Of a stretch of 64,000 nt of DNA, positions 30,321 to 40,771 are shown in pieces (position 1 is the first letter of the stretch; each line of letters begins with the position of its first letter). The stretch spans positions 1,736,001 to 1,800,000 of the forward strand of contig CP103416.1 in the NCBI GenBank assembly GCA_024802545.1. The letters are read 5' to 3'. The notes beneath the pieces are model-generated. The model ran no database searches. It was given only the letters and a program-made list of their open reading frames with translations, and had not been told where the DNA came from. The DNA comes from SAR92 clade bacterium H455 (lineage in GTDB: Bacteria; Pseudomonadota; Gammaproteobacteria; Pseudomonadales; Porticoccaceae). The translations under genes were made by a program, and so were the position numbers.

Positions 30321-30863
30321 ATGTCTGTAAAAGACAAGATTGTGCGATCTATCACCTGTGGCGCTTTGCTGGCGGTGTCTGGAACTGTTTTTGGCGACGA
30401 TATTTACTATGGTGCCAATGTTGCATTTATCGATTACTCGGAAGAGGGTGTTGCCGCTGATGCCTCGGTAACCGCGTTATATGGAAGGGTCGGCACCTCC
30501 TTCAATGAAAATTTTTCGGCAGAGGCGCGAATCGGCTTTGGTCTTGCTGATGACACAGTTACTATTTTCGATGAAGATATAGATGTTGAGCTTAATAACT
30601 ATTTTGGAGCGTATCTTAAAGGCGGTGCACAGGTAACCGAAGTAATTTATCCCTACGCTATTATCGGTTACACGCGGGGAGAAGTGGAGTATTCTGCGTT
30701 TGGTGCTAGCATTTCCGAGTCTGAGTCGGACGTTTCTTTTGGTTTAGGCGCTGATCTCACAGTTACTGATGGGATGACGTTTAATATTGAGTATATGAAT
30801 TATTATGATAAGGATGGAGCGGAGCTCAGCGGCTTTTCAGTTGGCTTTATCTCCAGATTTTAA
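30321..30863 (+). CDS. Outer-membrane beta-barrel protein, paralogue 2
   Basis: A 180-residue barrel protein with a signal peptide (residues 1-26, ending VFG) and C-terminal Phe. Blocks such as ALYGRVGTSFNENFSAEARI and YLKGGAQVTEVIYPYAIIGY align with paralogue 1, and the two ends (ELSGFSVGFISRF against ELSAFSVGLTKSF) are nearly the same, so this pair arose by tandem duplication. AGGGAAA precedes the ATG by 6 nt. The acidic loops differ between the copies. Substrate or function is unknown. A terminator follows. Confidence 0.75.
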   Translation: MSVKDKIVRSITCGALLAVSGTVFGDDIYYGANVAFIDYSEEGVAADASVTALYGRVGTSFNENFSAEARIGFGLADDTVTIFDEDIDVELNNYFGAYLKGGAQVTEVIYPYAIIGYTRGEVEYSAFGASISESESDVSFGLGADLTVTDGMTFNIEYMNYYDKDGAELSGFSVGFISRF

Positions 30864-30891
30864 GCCATACCTGCTACTTGGTTAGTACTAA

Positions 30892-30918
30892 ATGCCTAGC
30901 ACTTTGCTGGGCATTTTT
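30892..30918 (+). terminator. Rho-independent terminator after the barrel genes
   Basis: Arms ATGCCTAGCA and TGCTGGGCAT (one G-U pair), loop CTT, then a T-run. It marks the end of the lipoprotein/barrel group. Confidence 0.85.
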
Positions 30919-31055
30919 AGTTCTGATTTTAGCCTGAAGTCATAGCCCAGCCAACATTCCAAATCCTGAAACCTCACCAATTCAGCGTAAGACAGCATCC
31001 TCATCACCAGCGCCACAACCCATACTAAAAAGGGTATAAGTCGCCATATAATTCT

Positions 31056-31175
31056 TCAATTGATCCGCAAAACGACCCCCCACAGGGTACCGGGCACATA
31101 GAGCATTTTGGCATCTTGGGTAAGTATGTAAATACAGGGGTTTTTATCGTCTCCCGATAGAAGTTGGAGGATGTC
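31056..31175 (-). pseudogene. Possible decayed GIY-YIG-like fragment
   Basis: A 39-codon minus-strand stretch without a start codon reads KNPCIYILTQDAKMLYVPGT. GIY-YIG domain proteins commonly start with a pattern like PCVYILxSKxxGTLYVGVT, so the spacing Y-I-L...L-Y-V is suggestive. The frame stops soon after, and a longer overlapping frame (31025-31225) shows no recognisable family. This is a weak call. The region 30919-31649 has no intact gene that I can support. Confidence 0.2.
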
Positions 31176-31330
31176 CTAGAACCAGTGAAGGTGATGGTTG
31201 GATTCAAGTATGGTAATACATGCATGCTTGGTTAAGTAGTTGGCGCGAAACATCAACATGCGGCCGGATACGGTTACACTTTGTTGAACATGGCGCATGT
31301 TTGCCGTAACTGGAGCCTTTTGGGTCGTAG

Positions 31331-31588
31331 CATCTGACTTCTTTATTCGGACGCCTCACCGCCAATCTTGAAAGCGTACCCACTGCACCGAAACAACAAT
31401 GGAACTGGTTTTATCAGTCGCGCCGTTACATGGGCAATATAGCTGAGGGTTTGATTATCGGTTGGGGCGACCTATTGTCGGGATAAATAATCGTCCGCCG
31501 TGAAACCTCAGATCATGACCGCGAAACGTCCGAGCAATTCACGCTCAAGCTAGTGGCGGAGCCAAATGTTGCTACTTCAGAGCCCTAA
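31331..31588 (+). pseudogene. Decayed reading frame interrupted by one stop codon
   Basis: The frame from 31331 runs 51 codons to TAA (31484-31486) and continues in the same frame for 33 more codons to TAA at 31586. Both halves look coding: the first contains PKQQWNWFYQSRRYMGNIAE, the second IIVRRETSDHDRETSEQFTL. No start codon lies within reach and the family is unrecognised. It looks like the C-terminal remnant of a lost gene with a nonsense mutation. Confidence 0.35.
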
Positions 31589-31649
31589 AAAGCGGTAGAA
31601 TCATTTGTTCTAATTGACCTTATTGGCCAACGGCCTGGTGATAAAACAG

Positions 31650-32279
31650 ATGATGCGTTTACTGGACAAAATTGCTCTGCCTTTTACTCTGCTACTCGCG
31701 GTCAATAGCTGGTCCGGCGGCGCCCCTGAGGATATCCAACAGCTGCGCGACCTGTTGCAGCCTATCACTAGCCTGTCGGCACGCTTTGAACAGCAAATTA
31801 CTGACGGTGATGGCTTTGAACTGCAGGTCTCAGAAGGGCTGTTTCAAGTGTCCCAGCCGAATCGCCTGCGCTGGGTGGTTGAGATGCCCATGCCCCAGCA
31901 GATTATTGCCAATGGTGAGACGCTGTGGATCTATGACCCGGATCTGGAGCAGGTGATTATCCAGCCCTTCAATGACGATATAGCCGCGACGCCGGCGATC
32001 CTATTTTCTGGTGATCTGAGTCAGCTTGACGATGCCTATTTTGTCACCCAGCTTGGCGTGGGACGCTTTGAGCTAAAACCAGAGCAGGGCGGCAGTCTGT
32101 TCGACAGCATGACTATTGCCTTTGATGGCAGTAAGCCCGCGTCTATTGCCTTAACCGATACTCTGGGTCAGACCACTAGCATTCGTTTTAGTCAGCTTGA
32201 GCTCAACCCAGTGCTCTCTGGAGATCTATTCGTCTTTCAGGCGCCCGATGGGGTTGACGTAATCAATAATGCCAACTGA
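31650..32279 (+). CDS. lolA: Outer-membrane lipoprotein carrier protein LolA
   Basis: Periplasmic chaperone that takes lipoproteins from LolCDE to LolB. The signal peptide (MMRLLDKIALPFTLLLAVNS) is followed by the LolA fold: LLQPITSLSARFEQQITDGD, QVSQPNRLRWVVEMPMPQQI and NGETLWIYDPDLEQV. ATG 31650 (or 31653) is chosen over the upstream TTG/GTG because it begins the signal. Its 3' end overlaps rarA by 11 bp. The cargo pathway fits the lipoprotein genes just upstream, although lolA is part of the conserved ftsK-lolA-rarA-serS order. Confidence 0.93.
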   Translation: MMRLLDKIALPFTLLLAVNSWSGGAPEDIQQLRDLLQPITSLSARFEQQITDGDGFELQVSEGLFQVSQPNRLRWVVEMPMPQQIIANGETLWIYDPDLEQVIIQPFNDDIAATPAILFSGDLSQLDDAYFVTQLGVGRFELKPEQGGSLFDSMTIAFDGSKPASIALTDTLGQTTSIRFSQLELNPVLSGDLFVFQAPDGVDVINNAN

Positions 32280-33599
32280 TCTCTTTAATCAGACTGTTTA
32301 TCGCCCACTAGCGGCGCGTATGCGCCCGGCCACTCTCGATGGTTTTTATGGTCAGGAGCACTTGATCGGGCCGGGTAAACCCCTGCGCGAGGCGATTGAG
32401 GGCGGCGCGCTGCACTCAATGATATTTTGGGGTCCGCCGGGAGTGGGTAAGACCACTCTGGCGAAAATTATTGCCGCTTCGGCAGATGCGCACTTTGAGA
32501 GTATCTCCGCGGTGCTGTCTGGGGTAAAAGAAATTAGGGCTTCCATAGCCAAGGCCACAGAGCAGCGCGATCTGCATGGCCGCAAAACCATTCTGTTTGT
32601 GGATGAGGTGCATCGCTTTAATAAGTCTCAGCAGGATGCCTTTTTGCCCTTTGTTGAAGATGGCACTGTGGTGTTTATTGGCGCGACCACCGAAAACCCC
32701 TCGTTTGAGTTAAACAATGCACTGCTATCTCGCTGTCGTGTCTATGTACTTAAAAGTCTGGATAACCAGCAGATTACAACGGTGATACAACAAGCTTTGG
32801 CCGATCAGCAGTCGGGGTTGGGCGAGCGTCATTTGCTGCTGGATGATGAGGCTCTGGATCTTTTGGCCCGTGCTGCAGATGGTGATGCACGACGGGCGCT
32901 AAATCTATTAGAAATTGCCAATGATCTGGCCAGCGAGAGTGGTAAAAGTGCGACCATTGATCGAGCGGTGCTGGAGCAGGTCTTGGTGGGAGACACGCGG
33001 CGCTTTGATAAGGGTGGCGAATATTTCTACGACCAGATCTCGGCGATGCACAAGTCGGTGCGCGGTTCGTCTCCAGATGCGGCTCTCTATTGGCTGTGCC
33101 GCATGTTAGACGGTGGCTGTGATCCCATTTATATAGCTCGGCGCTTGGTGCGCATGGCCAGTGAAGATATAGGCAATGCCGATCCACGAGCACTGGAACT
33201 GGCGATGAGCGCCTGGGATGTTCAGGAACGTCTAGGTAGCCCTGAAGGGGAGTTAGCGTTGGCTCAAGCAGTAGTTTATCTTGCTGTAGCGGCTAAGAGT
33301 AATGCTGTGTACAGCGCCTTTAATGCCACCATGGCAGATGTGCGCTCACTGCCCAGTTATGAAGTGCCCATACATCTGCGCAACGCGCCGACCAGCCTGA
33401 TGAAGGACTTAGACTACGGCAAAGACTATAGATATGCCCACGATGAAGAGGGCGGTTATGCCCCAGGCGAGTGCTATCTGCCTGAGGAACTTGGCGGAAA
33501 AACGTACTATCAGCCCACTGATCGCGGGCTGGAGAAAAAAATTTCAGAGAAGCTCGCCTACCTGCGTAGCTTAGATAACCAGCAAAAAGGAACGCTGTA

Positions 33600-33600
<1 letters not shown>
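32269..33600 (+). CDS. rarA: Replication-associated recombination protein RarA (MgsA)
   Basis: An AAA+ ATPase related to clamp loaders and RuvB that acts at stalled replication forks. Walker A GPPGVGKTTLAK at about residue 54, Walker B ILFVDEVHRF and sensor 1 FIGATTENPSFE are followed by the tetramerisation domain with SAVYSAFNATMADV. The 443 residues match the family. It overlaps lolA by 11 bp and crcB by 1 bp, so lolA-rarA-crcB is a translationally coupled operon. Confidence 0.95.
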
Positions 33601-35292
<1,692 letters not shown>

Positions 35293-35300
35293 TCAGTATT

Positions 35301-35334
35301 GTCGTCTCGACAGAGCGTAGCGACGAGAGATCTC
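35301..35334. repeat. Dispersed palindromic repeat, copy 1
   Basis: Begins GTCGTCTCGACAGAGCGTAG and ends CGACGAGAGATCTC, 9 bp after the serS stop. It has the same body as the copies at 35630 and 35781, with one internal change and a truncated head. Confidence 0.75.
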
Positions 35335-35364
35335 TGTGTTGGGTGCGGGCAAACCCATACAGAC

Positions 35365-35489
35365 CCTTTGCGATCGGTCCCATGGACTTGCCAGTTTCAG
35401 CGTTCGCGCAACTCGCTATCGCTCAAACAGGGCGCTCTCTCAGTCTGAAAATGACAAGCCCATAAGCGGTCCCTGATTGATCGCAAAGG
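35365..35489. repeat. Large imperfect hairpin, about 125 bp
   Basis: Outer arms CCTTTGCGATC (35365-35375) and GATCGCAAAGG (35479-35489) are exact inverted complements. Inner arms CTTGCCAGTTTCAG and CTGAAAATGACAAG pair at 12 of 14 positions. It is non-coding in appearance; any reading frames across it are low-complexity by-products. Confidence 0.65.
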
Positions 35490-35508
35490 CTCTGCATGGT
35501 TTTGCTGG

Positions 35509-35817
35509 GAGATCGAGGGTGCTGATGGTAGATCTCTCACATACGTTCGAGATGACAGGTTTGGGAACGTTCGAGATGACAGGTTTGGGAACGTTCGAAA
35601 TGGCAAGGTTTAGCGCTGAACCCAAACACCCTGTCATCTCGACAGAGCGCAGCGACGAGAGATCTCTTTGTTGGGTTTTCTGCGAGATTGAGGGTGCTGA
35701 TGGTAGATCTCTCACATACGTTCGAGATGACAAGTTTGGGAATATTCGAAATGGCAAGGTTTAGCGCTGAACTCAAACACCCTGTCATCTCGACAGAGCG
35801 CAGCGACGAGAGATCTC
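35509..35817. repeat. Tandem pair of long direct repeats carrying palindromic elements
   Basis: Copy A (about 35509-35666) and copy B (about 35685-35817) share nearly their whole sequence: GAGGGTGCTGATGGTAGATC, an inverted element ending TTCGAGATGACA, the spacer AATGGCAAGGTTTAGCGCTG, and the forward element CCTGTCATCTCGACAGAGCG (35630-35666 and 35781-35817). Copy A carries an additional 24-bp tandem duplication (35543-35566 and 35567-35590). The forward element and the inverted element share the ends TGTCATCTCGA and GAGAGATC, so each copy can fold on itself. No gene lies between 35293 and 35899. Confidence 0.85.
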
Positions 35818-35899
35818 CGACCTGCAGTCGAGACAATATCTAAGGTAGCAAAGTAACAAACACCACCAAACCACAGAATACTCCACAAATAGAGAACCC

Positions 35900-37321
35900 A
35901 TGGATTACCTACCACTGTTCCATAACCTCAAAGGCCGCAATATCCTCGTGATTGGCGGCGGCGAAATTGCCCTGCGTAAAGTGCGCCTGGTGCAAGAAGC
36001 CAGTGCCATTATTACCATTGTGGCCAAAGACTTCTGCCCAGACCTATTGGAGATGGACGTTCGGGACAAGGAACAAGGCTGCAATGGACTGATCCTGATC
36101 ACTGCTGGCTACGAGCACCAACATATGCTCGATTTGCCCAATATCGTTATGGTAATCGCGGCAACCAATGATCGCGATCTCAATCGTCTGGTATCAGAAC
36201 AGGCCCAAGCGGCCAATATTCTGTCTAATGTAGTGGATGACCCTAAATTCTCCACGGTGATTTTTCCGTCGATTGTGGATCGCTCACCCATCCAGATAGC
36301 CATTTCCAGTGGTGGCGATGCACCTGTGCTAGTGCGTCTATTACGCACAAGGTTTGAAGCTCTATTACCCGCTGGTATGAGCAAGCTGGGATCATTGGCA
36401 GGCAGCTTCCGCGACCGGGTCAAAGCCAAGTTTTCCAACGGTGCCGACCGCAAGGCATTCTGGGAAGAAGTGTTTCACGGGCCTATCGCCGAGCAGGCCT
36501 ATGCCAATAATCTCGATGAAGCGGAGCGTATGCTGGCCCACAAGCTTGAATCCACAGATGAATTTAAAACCGGTGAAGTCTATCTAGTTGGCGGAGGCCC
36601 CGGGGATCCAGACCTGCTCACCTTTAAGGCCCTGCGACTGATGCAGCAGGCGGATATAGTGCTCTACGATCGCTTGGTGTCGCCAGAGGTGCTCAATCTG
36701 GTGCGCCGTGATGCAACTCGGATCTATGTGGGTAAAACCGCTGGCGATCATCCGGTTACCCAAGACAATATTAATCAAAAGCTGGTGGATTATGCCCTTG
36801 AGGGCAATCGTGTGGTGCGCCTTAAAGGCGGCGATCCGTTTATCTTTGGTCGCGGCGGTGAAGAGATTGAAACCCTCGCCGAACATGGTATTCCATTCCA
36901 AGTGGTGCCGGGCATTACAGCAGCTTCTGGCTGTGCCAGCTATGCCGGTATTCCGCTAACTCATCGAGATCATGCCCAGTCGGTGCGCTTTATTGCCGGC
37001 CATTTGCGCTCAGGCAAGATGGATCTAAACTGGCCAGAGCTGGTGCAGCCCAACCAAACCTTGGTGTTCTACATGGGTTTGAATGGCATGGAGACCATCT
37101 GCGAGCAGCTCAAGCAACATGGTTTGGATGCCCAGACACCGGCGGCGCTGATCGAGAAGGGCACCACTGACCGTCAGCAGGTGTTTATTGCTGATCTCGA
37201 TAGCTTGCCCGAAATTGTACGCAAGGCCGGTGCCAAGGCGCCGACTCTAATAATTGTTGGTCATGTGGTGAGCCTTCACGACAAGCTGGCCTGGTTTAAT
37301 GTTGAGGAAAATGCGCAATGA
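35900..37321 (+). CDS. cysG: Siroheme synthase CysG (trifunctional)
   Basis: Makes siroheme for sulfite and nitrite reductases. The N-terminal half is the precorrin-2 dehydrogenase/ferrochelatase with the NAD motif [15 protein letters not shown]; the C-terminal half is uroporphyrinogen III methyltransferase with [20 protein letters not shown] and [18 protein letters not shown]. The 473 residues fit the fused enzyme. Its stop overlaps the gor start (ATGA). Sulfur use is supported by cysH and cysB 20 kb away. Confidence 0.96.
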   Translation: MDYLPLFHNLKGRNILVIGGGEIALRKVRLVQEASAIITIVAKDFCPDLLEMDVRDKEQGCNGLILITAGYEHQHMLDLPNIVMVIAATNDRDLNRLVSEQAQAANILSNVVDDPKFSTVIFPSIVDRSPIQIAISSGGDAPVLVRLLRTRFEALLPAGMSKLGSLAGSFRDRVKAKFSNGADRKAFWEEVFHGPIAEQAYANNLDEAERMLAHKLESTDEFKTGEVYLVGGGPGDPDLLTFKALRLMQQADIVLYDRLVSPEVLNLVRRDATRIYVGKTAGDHPVTQDNINQKLVDYALEGNRVVRLKGGDPFIFGRGGEEIETLAEHGIPFQVVPGITAASGCASYAGIPLTHRDHAQSVRFIAGHLRSGKMDLNWPELVQPNQTLVFYMGLNGMETICEQLKQHGLDAQTPAALIEKGTTDRQQVFIADLDSLPEIVRKAGAKAPTLIIVGHVVSLHDKLAWFNVEENAQ

Positions 37322-38676
37322 CCGCTGAATTTGATTACGACCTATTTGTTATTGGCGCTGGTTCTGGCGGTGTGCGCGCTGCCCGTATGGCGGCATCTAA
37401 GGGCAAAAAAGTTGCCGTGGCGGAAGAGCGCTATCTGGGTGGCACCTGCGTCAATGTCGGCTGTGTACCGAAGAAACTGTTTGTCTATGCCTCTCAGTTC
37501 CCCGAATCATTTCATGCCAGCAAGGGCTATGGCTGGTCTAGTGCTGAGGCACCGACCTTGGATTGGGCTGTTTTGAGAGATAATAAAACCGCCGAGATCG
37601 AGCGCTTAAACGGCATTTATAACTCTATGATTAATAACAGCGGTGCCGATCTTTTTGGTGGTCGCGCCATAGTTACTGGGCCTCACCAGGTAGAAGTAAA
37701 TGGCAAAGGCTACAGCGCTAAAGTGATTCTGATCGCCACCGGCGGCTGGCCCTATATCCCAGAATTCCCCGGCAGCGACTTGGCGATCAGCTCCAATGAG
37801 ATGTTCTTTCTCGATGAACTGCCGAAAACCGCAGTAGTTGTAGGCGGGGGCTACATCGCCGTGGAGTTTGCCGGCATTTTAAATGGCCTGGGTGTCGAGA
37901 CCCATCTGATTTATCGCGGCCCCAATCTGCTGAAGTCTTTTGATCGCGAAATGAGTGACAAGGTGACCGACGGTATGGTGGCCAAAGGTGTGCATATGCA
38001 CCTAAGCACCCAGATCAATGAAATTGTTAAGACTGACGCTGGTATCTCTGTTGTGCTGGATAACGGCAGCAGCTTAGAGGCGGGCTTGGCGCTCTATGCT
38101 ACGGGTCGTCAGGCGAATACTGCAGGGCTAGGTCTAGAGCATACCAACACTGTATTGCGGCCTAATGGCTCAATCGTGGTAGACGATAATTTTGCTACTG
38201 GCGATCCGAGTATTTATGCTCTAGGTGATGTGATTGACCGCGTTCAGCTGACGCCAGTGGCGATTCAAGAGGCCATGGTATTGGTAGATCATCTCTACGG
38301 GGACGGCTCTGCAAGAATCGATTACGGGGATATCCCCACCGCGGTGTTCTGTCAGCCTGAGTTAGGCACAGTGGGCCTTGGCGAAGAGCAGGCCAGAACT
38401 GAATACAGCGATATCGATGTCTATGTGTCGGACTTTAAGCCGATGCTACAAACTCTGGGTGGCGGCAATGATCGCATCACCATGAAGCTAGTGGTGGATA
38501 GGGCTTCTGACCTGGTAGTGGGCTGTCATATGGTGGGCGAGCACGCGGCGGAAATTATTCAGGGTATGGGTATTGCCCTAAAGGCTGGTGCCACCAAGGC
38601 GCACTTCGACGCCACCGTGGGTATTCATCCTTCTGCTGCTGAAGAGTTTGTCACTATGAGGGAGAAGACACGTTAA
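37318..38676 (+). CDS. gor: Glutathione reductase
   Basis: NADPH-dependent flavoenzyme that regenerates glutathione. It has the FAD motif GAGSGGVRAARMAASKGK, the redox disulfide in GGTCVNVGCVPKKLF, the NADPH motif VVGGGYIAVEFAGILNGLGV, and the C-terminal active-site GIHPSAAEEFVTM supplying the His-Glu pair from the partner subunit. The 452 residues match Gor. It overlaps cysG by 4 bp, an unusual partner. Confidence 0.9.
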   Translation: MTAEFDYDLFVIGAGSGGVRAARMAASKGKKVAVAEERYLGGTCVNVGCVPKKLFVYASQFPESFHASKGYGWSSAEAPTLDWAVLRDNKTAEIERLNGIYNSMINNSGADLFGGRAIVTGPHQVEVNGKGYSAKVILIATGGWPYIPEFPGSDLAISSNEMFFLDELPKTAVVVGGGYIAVEFAGILNGLGVETHLIYRGPNLLKSFDREMSDKVTDGMVAKGVHMHLSTQINEIVKTDAGISVVLDNGSSLEAGLALYATGRQANTAGLGLEHTNTVLRPNGSIVVDDNFATGDPSIYALGDVIDRVQLTPVAIQEAMVLVDHLYGDGSARIDYGDIPTAVFCQPELGTVGLGEEQARTEYSDIDVYVSDFKPMLQTLGGGNDRITMKLVVDRASDLVVGCHMVGEHAAEIIQGMGIALKAGATKAHFDATVGIHPSAAEEFVTMREKTR

Positions 38677-38735
38677 GACATATATCCATTAATAACAGCA
38701 TCTTAGCAAATTTACTTAATGTTAATAGTCAGGAG

Positions 38736-39365
38736 TTAAAACTGACTTTTTGCCCGCTCAAGTAAACATAGGCTGACATATTTTAAGTCGTTCAGGGTTT
38801 TTAAACTGTCCGCTTTACTTTGATTAACCACCACGAGTAGTAGTGCGTGGTTAATTTCGAGAAATCCACGGCCGAGGCGTGATAGCTCGGCGGGGCGTTC
38901 AGCCACTTCTAATCGGGCAAACATACGCGCCATAGAGGTAATAATCAGCTCATCGTGGGCCGTATCCAAATCCTTTAGCTCTGGTACACCAAACATTGCC
39001 TGCACCAGGGGCAGCAAACCACGCTGATTGGTGTAAGCCAGCAACATTCGTTCCACGGCCTTATCGACAAACTTCTTGAGGCTCATGGTTTCAAGGCGCT
39101 CGGCCTCTAACTCCTGCAATACAGTATCGATCTCACCCAGCCATTGCTCCGCCAGAGCATAGAGAATGGCGTATTTGTTGGGAAAGTAGTGATACAGAGT
39201 GCCTACAGACATCTCGGCGCGCTTAGCGACCAAGATTGTGGTCAAATCATCCTGACCCACCTCTTCAAGCAGTACCGCGGTAACCTCGAGTATTTTGGCG
39301 CGACGCTCGAGGGCGCGCTTCTGGATCGGAGCGTTGCGTGGCGTCAGTGGTCGAACAGTAGTCAT
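38736..39365 (-). CDS. TetR-family regulator of the polyamine locus
   Basis: A 209-residue regulator with an N-terminal TetR helix-turn-helix (TTILVAKRAEMSVGTLYHYF, about residues 42-61) followed by PNKYAILYALAEQWL. The ligand domain is helical and unrecognised. It starts 2 bp after the puuB-like stop codon, so it is cotranscribed with the oxidase and probably represses both the puuB-like and puuA-like promoters at the 40-bp inverted repeat (inference). E. coli uses PuuR, from a different family, for the same job. Confidence 0.85.
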   Translation of the reverse strand: MTTVRPLTPRNAPIQKRALERRAKILEVTAVLLEEVGQDDLTTILVAKRAEMSVGTLYHYFPNKYAILYALAEQWLGEIDTVLQELEAERLETMSLKKFVDKAVERMLLAYTNQRGLLPLVQAMFGVPELKDLDTAHDELIITSMARMFARLEVAERPAELSRLGRGFLEINHALLLVVVNQSKADSLKTLNDLKYVSLCLLERAKSQF

Positions 39366-39367
39366 GG

Positions 39368-40639
39368 TTAAATCCTGTCACGAAGAGCGAAGTAGAGCAT
39401 CCCGGCGACCATGCCGGGCCAGCGCAGGAGGGTGCCGCCGGGAAATTTCCGGGTAGGTAGGCTGGAGAGTAGATCAAAGCGTTCAAGCTTGCCGCTAATC
39501 GCCTCTGCAATGAGCTTGCCGGCGAGGGTGGCTGTGGGTACCCCATGACCTGAGTAGCCCTGGAGGTGCCATATATTGTCGCCAATACGGCCAAAGTGCG
39601 GCATGCGGTTAAGAGTGATCGCTAATGTTCCGCCCCAGCCATAATCGATTGCGGTACCCTCTAGCTGGGGATAGATCTGCAGCATATATCTGCGCACAAA
39701 GGCTTTGATATCGCGGGGAAAGCCTCGACGATAGTTCTCGCCACCGCCAAATATAAGCCGATTGTCAGCGGAGAGCTTCCAATAGTTAATCACAAAGCGG
39801 GTATCTTGCATGGCCGTGTCCCGCGCACTAACAGACTGCGCCAAGTCATTAGAGAGAGGCTCTGTGGCCAATATAAAGTTATTGATCGGCATGATGTAGC
39901 CGTTGATGCGCGGCTCAAGCTTTTCGATATAGCCATTGCAGGCGAGCACTAATTCGCTAGCCGTCACTGAACCATTGGCTGTGCGCACAACAATAGAGTC
40001 ACCCTCAGAATAACTAAGTACCTTTGATTGCTCACAGATGGTTACACCTGCCTCTGCTGCAGCTTTGCCTAAGCCCTGGGCATATTTGAGCGGATGCAGG
40101 TGCAGCGATGCCTTATCCCACTGGGCGCCATAATAGGCTTGGCTATCAAGAAAGTTGGGCAGGGCGCCTGCATCTACATACTCCATTTGCTCAAACTGAT
40201 AATGATCACGAAGGTGATCAACCTCGTCTTCAAGCTCTCGGCAATACTTGCTGCGGTGTGCCAAATGTAAAATACCCCGCTTAAGATCACAATGGATTCC
40301 GTGCTTTTGAATAAGCTGCTCAACTGTATCCACAGCCTCTAAACCCATATCCCAGAGACCTCGGGCCACCTCGTCGCCAAACTGCTTTTCAAGGTAGTAC
40401 TGATCTTGGCGCTGGCCAATACCCACGTGCCCACCATTGCGTCCAGAGGCACCAAAACCGACGCTTTCGGCTTCGAGAACGATCACAGAATAACCCCGCT
40501 CAGCCAGATATAACGCCGAAGAGAGGCCTGTATAGCCAGCGCCGACGATACAGATGTCAGCGCGCTGGTCACCTAGTAGTGACGCAAATGCCGCTTGCGG
40601 GCCTGCGCTGTGGGCATAGTAAGAGTTTACTTCTTGCAT
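39368..40639 (-). CDS. puuB: FAD-dependent amine oxidase, gamma-glutamylputrescine oxidase-like (PuuB)
   Basis: A DAO-family flavoprotein of 423 residues with the N-terminal ADP-binding motif IVGAGYTGLSSALYLAERGY and GFGASGRNGGHVGIGQ, typical of the PuuB/OrdL group that oxidises gamma-glutamyl-putrescine to the aldehyde. The C-terminal HLQGYSGHGVPTATLAGKLI is the second FAD-contact region. Divergent transcription from a PuuA-like synthetase supports the pathway. Other OrdL-type oxidases act on different amines, so the exact substrate is not fixed. Confidence 0.82.
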   Translation of the reverse strand: MQEVNSYYAHSAGPQAAFASLLGDQRADICIVGAGYTGLSSALYLAERGYSVIVLEAESVGFGASGRNGGHVGIGQRQDQYYLEKQFGDEVARGLWDMGLEAVDTVEQLIQKHGIHCDLKRGILHLAHRSKYCRELEDEVDHLRDHYQFEQMEYVDAGALPNFLDSQAYYGAQWDKASLHLHPLKYAQGLGKAAAEAGVTICEQSKVLSYSEGDSIVVRTANGSVTASELVLACNGYIEKLEPRINGYIMPINNFILATEPLSNDLAQSVSARDTAMQDTRFVINYWKLSADNRLIFGGGENYRRGFPRDIKAFVRRYMLQIYPQLEGTAIDYGWGGTLAITLNRMPHFGRIGDNIWHLQGYSGHGVPTATLAGKLIAEAISGKLERFDLLSSLPTRKFPGGTLLRWPGMVAGMLYFALRDRI

Positions 40640-40683
40640 GGAAACTTGAGCTCAGACTGATTAAAAATTGACATTACCATCTT

Positions 40684-40723
40684 TTCGAATAATAATTCAA
40701 CATTAATTGAATAATTATTCGAA
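40684..40723. promoter_or_regulatory. 40-bp inverted-repeat operator between puuB- and puuA-like genes
   Basis: Arms of 17 bp, TTCGAATAATAATTCAA (40684-40700) and TTGAATAATTATTCGAA (40707-40723), pair at 16 of 17 positions around CATTAA. The right arm also contains the perfect 12-bp palindrome GAATAATTATTC. This suits a TetR-type dimer or pair of dimers controlling both divergent promoters. Confidence 0.75.
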
Positions 40724-40771
40724 ATACACGGTAAACCTAATACTTATATACAACCTGTGGATAGGTGCTTT

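Noticed and set aside
31025-31225. Minus-strand 66-aa Cys-rich frame as a small real gene
   Set aside because: No convincing ribosome-binding site or family; another frame in the same stretch reads as a relic and the whole region looks decayed.
33560-33599. Fluoride riboswitch before crcB
   Set aside because: crcB overlaps the rarA stop by 1 bp, so there is no untranslated leader for a riboswitch of about 60 nt.
35543-35590. CRISPR array
   Set aside because: Only two adjacent copies without unique spacers; they are part of a larger duplicated element and no cas gene is present.
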